From NCBI RefSeq assembly GCF_051380875.1, contig NZ_JBNYXW010000020.1, positions 56,058 through 120,057 of the forward strand: a stretch of 64,000 nt of DNA, read 5' to 3'. Positions within the stretch are counted from its first letter, which is position 1; every line of letters begins with the position of its first letter. The translations under genes and the position numbers were made by a program. A model generated the notes under the pieces. The model was not told the origin of the DNA and did no database searches. It saw only the letters and a list, made by a program, of their open reading frames with translations. Shown piece after piece: positions 52,470 to 60,322 of the stretch. This stretch comes from Janthinobacterium sp051380875. Lineage in GTDB: Bacteria; Pseudomonadota; Gammaproteobacteria; Burkholderiales; Burkholderiaceae_D.

Positions 52470-53489
52470 ATGTTCAATCTCGATCAGTTGCTGCACCCTG
52501 TCAGCGCCGTCAGCCCATGCGGTGGCGACATCACCTTCAGCCAGGAGCTTGACGCCATCGCGCGCGCGCGCCAGCACGATGACCCCAGCCTGGACCAGGG
52601 CGAGTGGGTAACGGCGTTGAAGGAAGCGGATTGGCCGTTCGTGGCGACGCGCTGCGAACAGCTGATCGCCTCGCACAGCAAGGACATGCGCGTGGCCGTG
52701 TGGCTGGCCGAGGCGCATGCCAAGACGCGCCATTTTCGTGGCCTGGGCGACGGCTACATGCTGCTGGCGGGCCTGTGCGAGCGCTATTGGGATGGCTTGT
52801 ATCCGCTGGCCGAAGAGGGCGGCCACGAACAGCGCATCGGCAACCTGTTCTGGCTTTTGTCACGTACGCCGCACCTGGTGCGCGAGATTGCCCTGACGGC
52901 CGGCGCCGACGGCCAGTTTTCGCTGCAGGATTTCGACGCGGCGCGCCAGCGCGCGCTCAGAGCGGCCGTGCCCGAGCAAGGCTGGGGCGAGCCGCAGCAG
53001 GATGCTGCGGCGACCCTAGCGCAGATGGAGACGGCGCGGCAGAAAAACACGCGCGAGTTTTCCGAAGCTTTGCTGGCCGATGCGCAGTACTGCATGCAGT
53101 CGCTGCTGGCGCTCGAACGCAGCGTCGATGCGCGCTTCGGCACGGACGGGCCGAGTTTTCGCGCCGCTCGCGAAGCGCTGGAAAACGCCATCCACTTCAT
53201 CGCACCGCTGGCGTCCGACGGGGATTTTTCCGGCGCACCGCCGGTCTCTTCCTCGGGCGCCGGCCAAGGAGGCGCCATCGTGCAGCGCCAGCAGGCGCTG
53301 GCCCAGCTGCGCCAGGTGGCTGATTTCTTTCGCCGCACGGAGCCGCACAGTCCCGTCGCCTATCTGGCCGACAAGGCCGCCAGTTGGGGCGAGCTGCCCC
53401 TGCATTTGTGGCTGCGCGCCGTCGTCAAGGACCAGGGCACGCTGGCGCAGCTCGACGAGATGCTGGGCACGGACAGCGCGAACGGGTGA
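52470..53489 (+). CDS. tssA: T6SS cap/priming protein TssA
   Basis: A 339-residue TssA with the ImpA N-terminal domain: NLDQLLHPVSAVSPCGGDIT, DWPFVATRCEQLIASHSKDM and RVAVWLAEAHAKTRHFRGLG. The C-terminal half is a helical multimerisation region (QQALAQLRQVADFFRRTEPH), with SPVAYLADKAASWGELPLHL WLRAVV near the end. This is the short TssA class rather than the long capping class. It ends the sheath operon; a modest hairpin-T-tract lies 28 bp after the stop. Confidence 0.93.
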   Translation: MFNLDQLLHPVSAVSPCGGDITFSQELDAIARARQHDDPSLDQGEWVTALKEADWPFVATRCEQLIASHSKDMRVAVWLAEAHAKTRHFRGLGDGYMLLAGLCERYWDGLYPLAEEGGHEQRIGNLFWLLSRTPHLVREIALTAGADGQFSLQDFDAARQRALRAAVPEQGWGEPQQDAAATLAQMETARQKNTREFSEALLADAQYCMQSLLALERSVDARFGTDGPSFRAAREALENAIHFIAPLASDGDFSGAPPVSSSGAGQGGAIVQRQQALAQLRQVADFFRRTEPHSPVAYLADKAASWGELPLHLWLRAVVKDQGTLAQLDEMLGTDSANG

Positions 53490-53516
53490 GGATGTTTGTG
53501 CCTTCTATGCTACCCT

Positions 53517-53542
53517 GCCAGCATGTCCGGCTGGCTCTTTTT
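53517..53542 (+). terminator. Probable terminator after tssA
   Basis: GCCAGC (53517-53522) pairs with GCTGGC (53530-53535), loop ATGTCCG, then TCTTTTT. A short stem but in the right place, 28 bp after the tssA stop. Confidence 0.55.
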
Positions 53543-53734
53543 ACCTGCCGCGCCCTGCCTGTTTTTCGCTGCCAGCCCGTGCAGCTGTATGGCAGCGCAT
53601 CGAGCGCGAGCGCCGATGCTAACGTAACGATACCCGAAACGGTGCAGCTGGCCAGCCGGCAGGGCCAACTGGGTTTCACGCTGCGCCAGCCTGCCCGGCA
53701 TCCGTACCGTGAGGATTTTATCCCTGGAGAAATA

Positions 53735-54247
53735 ATGAAAAAAACGCTATTCCTGTGCGCGCTACTGCTGGCCGGCTGCGTGGGCCGGCCCGAGAATATT
53801 GAACCTGTCAGCCATTTCGATAGCAGCAAATATTTGGGCAAGTGGTACGAAATCGCGCGCCTCGAGCATTCCTTCGAACGTGGCCTGAGCCAGGTGACGG
53901 CCGACTACAGCCTGCGCCAGGATGGCGGCCTGAAAGTGATCAACCGTGGTTACAAGGATGCGGATGCGGTCTGGAAGGAAGTCGAAGGCAAGGCGTATTT
54001 CGTCGACAGGAAAGACGTGGGCTATCTGAAAGTGTCGTTTTTTGGCCCCTTCTATGGTTCCTACATCATCTTCGACCTGGACCCGCAAGCTTACAGCTAT
54101 TCCCTGATCAGCGGACCCGACAAATCCTACTTGTGGTTGCTGTCGCGTACGCCCACGATGGACCCCGCATTACAGCAGAAATTGGTCGACAAGGCCCGGG
54201 GACTGGGTTTCGATACGTCAAAATTGATCTATGTGAAGCAAAACTGA
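53735..54247 (+). CDS. blc: Outer-membrane lipocalin Blc
   Basis: A 170-residue bacterial lipocalin. The signal MKKTLFLCALLLAGC gives a lipobox with Cys15. SKYLGKWYEIARLEHSFERG is the lipocalin GxW motif, and DPQAYSYSLISGPDKSYLWL with LSRTPTMDPAL is the second conserved region. Blc binds fatty acids or lysophospholipids under envelope stress. ATG 53735 has GGAGA at 53725-53730; the long upstream frame extension overlaps tssA and is artefact. Confidence 0.93.
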   Translation: MKKTLFLCALLLAGCVGRPENIEPVSHFDSSKYLGKWYEIARLEHSFERGLSQVTADYSLRQDGGLKVINRGYKDADAVWKEVEGKAYFVDRKDVGYLKVSFFGPFYGSYIIFDLDPQAYSYSLISGPDKSYLWLLSRTPTMDPALQQKLVDKARGLGFDTSKLIYVKQN

Positions 54248-54506
54248 TGCAGCTTGCATGCCGCCCGTTCATGGCGGCATCGCGCCTTCTGGTTGTTGTA
54301 TTCCTGCATGTTATTTCTTGCAATGCCACTCTGATTCACTCACAATCAGCACCAAAGTAGTGCGTGAGCGGCGCCTTGGGAGCCGGACACGGCTACACCC
54401 TGCGGTCCCACTTGCGATTGCCGAGCGGCGGTGCTTGCTATCGTGAATGGTAGCAAGGCCAGGCCGGCGGCAACCGTGCAGTGTTCTTTCAGATTGGAAT
54501 CTTGCA

Positions 54507-56297
54507 ATGAAAAACCTCAAGATTGGCGTGCGTCTCGGTGGCGGTTTTGCCGCCGTATTGCTCCTGCTGACTTCCTTGACCGTGGTCGGCATCGTGCAGA
54601 TGCAAAGCGCCAGCAAGGAAACCGATGCCCTCGTCAACGTCAAGGTGCGCAATGAGCGCCTGATCGGCGAGTGGACCAAGGTCATTGAGGTGAACGCGGC
54701 GCGCACGGCGGCCGCCTGGAAGGTCAGCGACGTTGGGCACCAGAAACAGTTTGAGCAGGAAATGGCGGTCTCGTCCGCCCGCGCCACGGAAATCCAGAAT
54801 GATATCGGCAAGAGCCAGCTGAATGCGCAAGAGCAGGCGCTCTACCAGGACGTGCTGAGCACGCGCAAAGCCTACACCGAGGTGCGCAAGAACGTCTTCA
54901 AGGCCAAGAATGCAGGCGACCTGGAACTGGGCAAGCGCCTGTACGAAGGCGACATGGCCGTCAAGCGCGACATCTACCTGGCGTCGCTGAAGAAGCTGGA
55001 AATGCTGGAAGCCAGATTGCTCGATGAAACGGCAGCGCACATCCGTTCGCGCTACGAAAATGGCCGTTTATTGCTCATTTCGCTGGGCGTGGCGGCCATT
55101 TTGCTGGGCATCGCCTGCGCCTACTGGATCACGCGCTCGATCACGCGCCCCATTACGCGTGCCGTCGAAGTGGCTGAAGCCGTCTCTGCTGGCGACCTGA
55201 CCAGCCATATCGTGGTGGAAAGCCGCGATGAGACAGGGCAATTGATGCACGCGCTGAAAAACATGAACGACAAGCTGGTCAGTATCGTCGGCCAAGTGCG
55301 CGCCGGCACCGATTCCATCAGCACGGCGTCGAGCGAGATTGCGGCAGGCAACCTGGATTTGTCGTCACGCACGGAACAGCAGGCCAGCTCGCTGGAAGAG
55401 ACGGCTTCCTCCATGGAAGAGCTGACGTCGACCGTCAAACTCAATGCCGACAATGCGCGCAGCGCCAACCAGCTGGCCATCGACGCCTCGCACATCGCCA
55501 GCAAGGGCGGGGTGGTGGTGTCGGAAGTGGTCAGCACCATGGGCTCGATCAACGATTCTTCGCGCAAGATTGTCGACATCATCAGCGTCATCGACGCCAT
55601 CGCCTTCCAGACGAATATCCTGGCCCTGAACGCCGCCGTCGAAGCGGCCAGGGCCGGCGAGCAGGGCCGGGGCTTTGCCGTGGTGGCCTCCGAGGTGCGC
55701 AACCTGGCGCAGAGGTCAAGCCAGGCGGCCAAGGAAATCAAGGGCTTGATCGACGATTCCGTGCAAAAGGTCGAGGCCGGTTCGCAACTGGTGGACAAGG
55801 CGGGCCGCACCATGGATGAAATCGTGCAAAGCATCAGCCATGTGACGCAGATCATGAACCAGATCACGGACGCCAGCGACGAACAGCGCGCTGGCATCGA
55901 GCAAGTCAACCAGGCCATCGGCCAGATGGACCAGGTGACGCAGCAAAACGCGGCGCTGGTGGAAGAAGCGGCCGCAGCGGCGGAATCCATGCAGGAACAA
56001 GCGGCCAAGCTGGCCGACGTGGTGGGCTTGTTCAAGCTCGATGCCACACAGCAATACGTTTCTGCGGCGGTGGCACACTCGGTGGCAGCCAAGACTGCTA
56101 CATCGACCACACCTGCCGCGCGGCGCGCCGTGGCCGCTTCCGCTGCACCTGGCACTGCGCGTGCCGCAGCCCATGGCACGGCCCATGCTACTTCGGCGCC
56201 CGCCAAGGCGGCGAAGCTGGCGAAGTTGGATGTGGCCCGCGCCAGCAAGCCACGCGCACCAGTCGCGTCAAGCGCCGACGAGTGGGAAGAATTTTAA
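54507..56297 (+). CDS. Methyl-accepting chemotaxis protein with C-terminal CheR tether
   Basis: A 596-residue chemoreceptor. TM1 (GGGFAAVLLLLTSLTVVGIV, residues about 11-31) and TM2 (near 185-208, LLISLGVAAILLGIACAYWI) frame a helical periplasmic 4HB sensor domain. HAMP follows (RSITRPITRAVEVAEAVSAG), then the signalling hairpin tip AIAFQTNILALNAAVEAARA with GEQGRGFAVVASEVRNLAQR. An Ala/Pro/Lys-rich linker of about 70 residues ends in EWEEF, which matches the xWxxF pentapeptide that recruits CheR and CheB. ATG 54507 is preferred to an earlier frame start. No che genes are adjacent. The ligand cannot be inferred. Confidence 0.93.
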   Translation: MKNLKIGVRLGGGFAAVLLLLTSLTVVGIVQMQSASKETDALVNVKVRNERLIGEWTKVIEVNAARTAAAWKVSDVGHQKQFEQEMAVSSARATEIQNDIGKSQLNAQEQALYQDVLSTRKAYTEVRKNVFKAKNAGDLELGKRLYEGDMAVKRDIYLASLKKLEMLEARLLDETAAHIRSRYENGRLLLISLGVAAILLGIACAYWITRSITRPITRAVEVAEAVSAGDLTSHIVVESRDETGQLMHALKNMNDKLVSIVGQVRAGTDSISTASSEIAAGNLDLSSRTEQQASSLEETASSMEELTSTVKLNADNARSANQLAIDASHIASKGGVVVSEVVSTMGSINDSSRKIVDIISVIDAIAFQTNILALNAAVEAARAGEQGRGFAVVASEVRNLAQRSSQAAKEIKGLIDDSVQKVEAGSQLVDKAGRTMDEIVQSISHVTQIMNQITDASDEQRAGIEQVNQAIGQMDQVTQQNAALVEEAAAAAESMQEQAAKLADVVGLFKLDATQQYVSAAVAHSVAAKTATSTTPAARRAVAASAAPGTARAAAHGTAHATSAPAKAAKLAKLDVARASKPRAPVASSADEWEEF

Positions 56298-56416
56298 GCA
56301 ACTCTGTCATCCATCGGCCCCCGTGGTTTCAAGCGGTCTTTTCAACCATCGTTTCTCCTTGAGATGGCGTGGGCGCTACAATCGCGGCTTGACGAACCCC
56401 GCGAACGCGCCCTGCC

Positions 56417-57199
56417 ATGACTACCCGCAGCACCAATCACTCCTCCCGCGCTGAAGCCGCCCAAACGGCTGCACTCGCCAAGCCAACTGCAACCACTAGG
56501 CAAGCTGACGTTGCCAAGCCGATCAAAGCGACTAGACAAGCTGACGTTGCCAAGCCAGCGGACATAGCCCATCAAGCGGCATCGGCCAAACGCACGCGCT
56601 GCGTCGTCTGCCTGCGTGCGGCAGCTAGTTGCATCTGCCACTGGATCGCTCCCTTGTCCCACGCAGTGGAAGTGCTGATCCTGCAGCATCCGCTGGAAGT
56701 GCACAACGCCAAGGGCAGCGCCCGCTTGCTGCACCTGAGCCTGCCCAATAGCCGCATGTTGACGGGCGAGCATTTTCCACCCGACACCCTGGCCGAACTG
56801 CTGGCCGGCAAACACAATGTGCTGCTGTATCCCGATACGCTGGGCGACCGCTCGCTGGGTATCGCGCCGCCGCCAGCGCTCGACCCGGCCATAGTGCTTG
56901 ATCCAGCGCAACTGCGGCTGGTGGTGCTGGACGGCACCTGGCGCAAGAGCCGCAAGATGCTGTACGTCAATCCCCAGCTGCAACAACTGCCGCGCCTGCC
57001 ACTGCGCGACACGCCCGCTTCCCATTACCTTATTCGCAAGGCGCACGCGCCGGATCAGCTTTCGACCCTGGAAGCGACTTGCTATGCCCTGATGCAGTTG
57101 GAGCAGGACGTGTCCCGCTTCGTTCCCTTGATGACAGCCTTTGACGGTTTTGTCGCACAGCATTTGAGTTATGTCATGGCGCACGCTGAAAAAGCTTGA
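56417..57199 (+). CDS. DTW-domain tRNA aminocarboxypropyltransferase (TapT-like)
   Basis: A 260-residue DTW protein. Members (E. coli TapT/YfiP, Tuc) attach the 3-amino-3-carboxypropyl group from SAM to a tRNA uridine (acp3U). The Cys cluster RTRCVVCLRAAASCICHW, the helix VLILQHPLEVHNAKGSARLL, PDTLGDRSLG, and the DGTW motif in VVLDGTWRKSRKML are visible, with SHYLIRKAHAPDQLSTLEA nearby. The first 55 residues are a low-complexity Thr/Ala/Lys extension with a duplicated TRQADVAKP block, encoded by a 36-bp-offset repeat. Which tRNA position is modified is not readable. Confidence 0.87.
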   Translation: MTTRSTNHSSRAEAAQTAALAKPTATTRQADVAKPIKATRQADVAKPADIAHQAASAKRTRCVVCLRAAASCICHWIAPLSHAVEVLILQHPLEVHNAKGSARLLHLSLPNSRMLTGEHFPPDTLAELLAGKHNVLLYPDTLGDRSLGIAPPPALDPAIVLDPAQLRLVVLDGTWRKSRKMLYVNPQLQQLPRLPLRDTPASHYLIRKAHAPDQLSTLEATCYALMQLEQDVSRFVPLMTAFDGFVAQHLSYVMAHAEKA

Positions 57200-57245
57200 G
57201 CAGCATCCCGACAGCCCTTGATCTTGGCCGAACAGCGGCATAGAA

Positions 57246-57265
57246 TACTGTACGTATATACAGTT
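57246..57265 (+). promoter_or_regulatory. LexA (SOS) box before the radical SAM gene
   Basis: The 20-mer TACTGTACGTATATACAGTT (57246-57265) matches the gammaproteobacterial LexA consensus TACTGTATATATATACAGTA at all but three positions, including both CTG and CAG cores with a 10-bp AT-rich centre. It sits 15 bp before the ATG at 57280, where a bound repressor would block the start region. Confidence 0.8.
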
Positions 57266-57279
57266 AACGGGGGCCGTTC

Positions 57280-58470
57280 ATGAAAGCAATCATTCCAGAG
57301 CACGATGACAGCTTCGCCGGGCAAGCCATGCTGCCGCCGCAATCGCTGAAAGCCCTCAAGGGGCGCGGCGCCGTGTCGAACTTGCAAGGCCGCTACGAGC
57401 TGCATGCGCGGGCCGGCTTCGATGACGGCTGGGGTGTGGCTGGTCAGGAGGAGGCGGACGGGGAAGAGGGCGCTGCCGCCTGGAAGACGCAGGTCAGCGA
57501 CGAGCAGGCGCGCACCATCCTCACGCGCAATGCCTCGCCCGATTTGCCGTTCAACGTGTCATTAAATCCATACCGCGGTTGTGAACATGGTTGCATTTAT
57601 TGCTTTGCCCGCCCCACGCACAGTTATCTGGGCCTGTCGCCCGGTCTCGACTTTGAAAGCCGCATTTACGCCAAGGTGAACGCCCCCGAATTGTTGCGGC
57701 GCGAACTGGCCAAAGCCTCGTATGTGCCCGAACCGATCGCGTTGGGCGTGAATACGGATGCCTATCAACCGTGCGAGCGCGAACGGCAGCTGACGCGGCG
57801 CGTGCTGGAAGTGTTGCAGGAATGCGGGCATCCGGTGGCCTTGATCACGAAATCGTCGCTGATCGAGCGCGACATCGACTTGCTGGCGCCCATGGCGGCC
57901 AAACGCCTGGCGGCCGTGGCCGTCACCGTCACCACGCTTGACCCTGCCATCGCGCGCACGCTGGAACCCCGTGCGGCCGCCCCGGCGCGGCGTTTGCGCA
58001 CCATCCGCACCTTGACGGACGCGGGCATACCCGTCGGCGTGAGCATTGCGCCCATCATCCCTTTCGTGACGGAACCGGAAATCGAGCAGCTACTGGAAGC
58101 CGTGCGCGACGCGGGCGCCATCCACGCCCATTACGTGGTGCTGCGCCTGCCGTGGGAAGTGAGCCCCTTGTTCCAGCAATGGCTGGAAGCGCATTTTCCA
58201 GAACGGGCCCAGCGCGTGATGAACCGGGTGCGAGAAATGCGTGGCGGCAAGGATTACGACAGTGCTTTTGGCACGCGCATGCAGGGCGAAGGCGTGTGGG
58301 CCGACCTGATACGCCAGCGTTTTGAAAAGGCCGTGCACCGCCTGGGCTTACACGGCAAGGGCGGCCGCTTCAAGCAGCTCGATAGCACGCAATTCCGCCG
58401 GCCGCTGGTGGTGCCACCGCTGGGAAACAAGGCGAAGGGAGGGGGTATTGGACAGCTGGATTTATTCTAG
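57280..58470 (+). CDS. Radical SAM protein of the PA0069 family (spore-photolyase-like)
   Basis: A 396-residue radical SAM enzyme. NPYRGCEHGCIYCFARPTHS supplies the CxxxCxxC cluster-binding motif for [4Fe-4S]; LDFESRIYAKVNAPELLRRE and LALGVNTDAYQPCERERQLT are typical of the PA0069 family, which is related to spore photoproduct lyase. The reaction is not established. A LexA box at 57246-57265 indicates SOS control, so a role in DNA damage response is likely but inferred. ATG 57280 is preceded by AACGGGGGCCGT. Confidence 0.87.
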   Translation: MKAIIPEHDDSFAGQAMLPPQSLKALKGRGAVSNLQGRYELHARAGFDDGWGVAGQEEADGEEGAAAWKTQVSDEQARTILTRNASPDLPFNVSLNPYRGCEHGCIYCFARPTHSYLGLSPGLDFESRIYAKVNAPELLRRELAKASYVPEPIALGVNTDAYQPCERERQLTRRVLEVLQECGHPVALITKSSLIERDIDLLAPMAAKRLAAVAVTVTTLDPAIARTLEPRAAAPARRLRTIRTLTDAGIPVGVSIAPIIPFVTEPEIEQLLEAVRDAGAIHAHYVVLRLPWEVSPLFQQWLEAHFPERAQRVMNRVREMRGGKDYDSAFGTRMQGEGVWADLIRQRFEKAVHRLGLHGKGGRFKQLDSTQFRRPLVVPPLGNKAKGGGIGQLDLF

Positions 58471-58482
58471 ATCAACCGCACA

Positions 58483-59367
58483 TCAAGCCTGATAGCGCAA
58501 GGTGTCGACCACCAGCTGGAACGCGGGCGAGGATAGCCTGCGGCTGGGGTAGTACAAATGGTAGCCAGGAATGGCGGGACACCAGTCTTCCAACACGGTG
58601 AGCAGAAGGCCGTCGGCCACGTGCTGCGCGATGGCGTCCTCCGGCACGTAGGCCAGACCATGGCCTTCCAGGGCCGCCGCCAGCATTTGCGGCGTGGTGT
58701 TGAAGATCATCTGGCCGCGCACCTGGATCTGCTGTTGCTGGCCATCCCTGGCGAATTCCCAGGCGTACAGGCCGCCATGGGTGGGCAGGCGCAGGTTGAT
58801 GCAGTTGTGGGCCAGCAAGTCGCTGGGGCTGAGCGGCTTGCTGCGGTGGGCGAAGTGGCTTGGGGAGCCGACGACGACCATGCGCAAATCGGCACCGATG
58901 CGCACGGCGATCATGTCTTTTGCCACTTGGTCGCCGTTGCGCACGCTGGCGTCGTAGCGCTCGGTCACGATGTCGATAAGACCGTAGCTGATGTTGATCT
59001 CGATGTTCAGGTCAGGGTGGAGCGGTAGCAGCGGCGACAGCCTGGGCCACAAGATGGTGCTGGCCGCGTGGTCGTGCGCGCTGATGCGGAAGGTGCCTGT
59101 GGGTTTGTCGCGCAGCTCTTTCATGGCCGCCAGTTCGGCCTGGATGGCTGCATAGTACGGGCCGATGCTGGCCAGCAGGCGCTCACCCGCTTCGGTGGGC
59201 GAGACGCCGCGCGTGGTGCGCGTCAGCAGGCGAATACCCAGGCTTTCTTCCATCTTGCGGATGGTGTGGCTGAGGGTCGACTCGGACACGCCCAGCTGCG
59301 CGGCGGCGCGCGTAAAACTGCGCTCGCGCGCCACGGCGATGAAGGCGGGCAGGTTATTCAGGTCCAT
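58483..59367 (-). CDS. LysR-family regulator
   Basis: A 294-residue LysR protein. The N-terminal helix-turn-helix DLNNLPAFIAVARERSFTRA and AAQLGVSESTLSHTIRKMEE is complete, followed by the periplasmic-binding-like effector domain (DLNIEINISYGLIDIVTERY, LGHGLAYVPEDAIAQHV). The start codon lies inside a 13-bp tandem repeat. It is convergent with the radical SAM gene (12 bp between stops) and has no divergent target on its other side, only a repeat-rich gap. Confidence 0.9.
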   Translation of the reverse strand: MDLNNLPAFIAVARERSFTRAAAQLGVSESTLSHTIRKMEESLGIRLLTRTTRGVSPTEAGERLLASIGPYYAAIQAELAAMKELRDKPTGTFRISAHDHAASTILWPRLSPLLPLHPDLNIEINISYGLIDIVTERYDASVRNGDQVAKDMIAVRIGADLRMVVVGSPSHFAHRSKPLSPSDLLAHNCINLRLPTHGGLYAWEFARDGQQQQIQVRGQMIFNTTPQMLAAALEGHGLAYVPEDAIAQHVADGLLLTVLEDWCPAIPGYHLYYPSRRLSSPAFQLVVDTLRYQA

Positions 59368-59416
59368 GCGTCAAGTCCATGCGTCAGGTCCGTGTGTCAG
59401 ATCCATGCGTCAGCTT
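59365..59416. repeat. Four 13-bp tandem repeats over the LysR start codon
   Basis: Units CATGCGTCAAGTC, CATGCGTCAGGTC, CGTGTGTCAGATC and CATGCGTCAGCTT run from 59365 to 59416. The first CAT is the complement of the LysR start ATG, so the repeats cover its ribosome-site region. Expansion or loss would change the leader of that gene. Confidence 0.8.
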
Positions 59417-59460
59417 CCATCGTTGCGTCCATCTTGCACCAAGTCTGGCGTGCAATCGTT

Positions 59461-59516
59461 CAAACATTCAAACATTCAAGAATTCAAGCATTCAAGCATT
59501 CAAGCATTCAAGCATG
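59461..59516. repeat. Seven 8-bp tandem repeats, consensus CAAGCATT
   Basis: CAAACATT x2, CAAGAATT, CAAGCATT x3, CAAGCATG in tandem from 59461, with a degenerate CAATATTG after them. A short microsatellite of the type that varies by slippage. It lies between the LysR gene and the ChaC gene; the remaining 150 bp to the ChaC stop hold no gene that I can see. Confidence 0.85.
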
Positions 59517-59661
59517 CAATATTGCAATCTTGCATTTTATTATCAGTTGCATGCCCGTGCATGTGTTGCCTGTGCATGCCTTGGTTTGCCGTTTCAGGAT
59601 ATTGTCGGCTACTTGCATGCCTTGCCGGCCGTTGCAGTTGCCTCCTGCCCAGCACGATGCC

Positions 59662-60294
59662 TCATCCCGTCATGCTGCCTGCCGTGGTGTCCTTGATCTG
59701 CGCCAGATACTGCTCGATGGCAAAGACGTGCGGGTCGCTCTTGCCCAGTTCGCGCAGGGCGCTGGCCAGGTGCAGCAGGTAGTCGCTGTTCGGGCCGCTG
59801 GGGCCGTTTGAACGGGCGATCTGGCGCGCGATATCGAGTTCAGATGCGGCGCCCAAAAAGGCGGCATTTTCTTCGTTCGCGATGTACACCAGGCCTTCTG
59901 TGCTGCTGCCGTCCTCGAAGGTGATTTCCGTGGCCAGGCGCAAATAGCCGTTCTTTTCGCGATGGTCGAGGTGGGCGAACACTTCGGGCGTGATCAGGTA
60001 AGCCATGCCGTCGCACACGGCGCCCGCCTGCGGCACGATGGTAGCGACTCTGCCTGGCGCCATCGGCGTGCCCCGATGGTCGTGCGAACCTTGCCAGAAG
60101 CGCCGCGTCCAGCCTTTGATGCTGGCGGGGCGGCGCTCGATGTAGGGAAAGTCCGCCTTGTAGATCAGCGAGCCATAGCCGAATAGCCAGACTTGCTCAT
60201 GGCCGTCGAATTTGTTCATGCGCTGGTTGATGGCGATGGTGGCGGCGTCGATGGACGACAGGTTGCTGCTGGCTGAATGGGCAGGCTGGGTCAT
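59662..60294 (-). CDS. ChaC-type gamma-glutamylcyclotransferase
   Basis: A 210-residue protein. QVWLFGYGSLIYKADFPYIE is the cyclotransferase signature (the YGSL loop) and RRFWQGSHDHRGTPMAPGRV with AYLITPEVFAHLDHREKNGY follow, as in the ChaC family that cleaves glutathione to 5-oxoproline and Cys-Gly. ATG 60294 (MTQPAHSASSNLSSIDAATI) is preferred to an upstream in-frame start that lies in the LysR promoter gap; Met26 (MNKFDGHEQ) is also possible. Confidence 0.83.
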   Translation of the reverse strand: MTQPAHSASSNLSSIDAATIAINQRMNKFDGHEQVWLFGYGSLIYKADFPYIERRPASIKGWTRRFWQGSHDHRGTPMAPGRVATIVPQAGAVCDGMAYLITPEVFAHLDHREKNGYLRLATEITFEDGSSTEGLVYIANEENAAFLGAASELDIARQIARSNGPSGPNSDYLLHLASALRELGKSDPHVFAIEQYLAQIKDTTAGSMTG

Positions 60295-60322
60295 GGTTGG
60301 GCAGGTGTGGGGCGATGATGCA

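Noticed and set aside
53384..53734. N-terminal extension of the lipocalin frame back into tssA
   Set aside because: The stretch overlaps tssA and would bury the lipoprotein signal peptide in mid-protein.
54257..54280. Hairpin ATGCCGCC ... GGCGGCAT after blc as a terminator
   Set aside because: No T tract follows. It may be a weak structural element only.
59461..59516. CRISPR-like array
   Set aside because: The units are 8 bp long without spacers, so this is a microsatellite, and no cas genes occur in the window.
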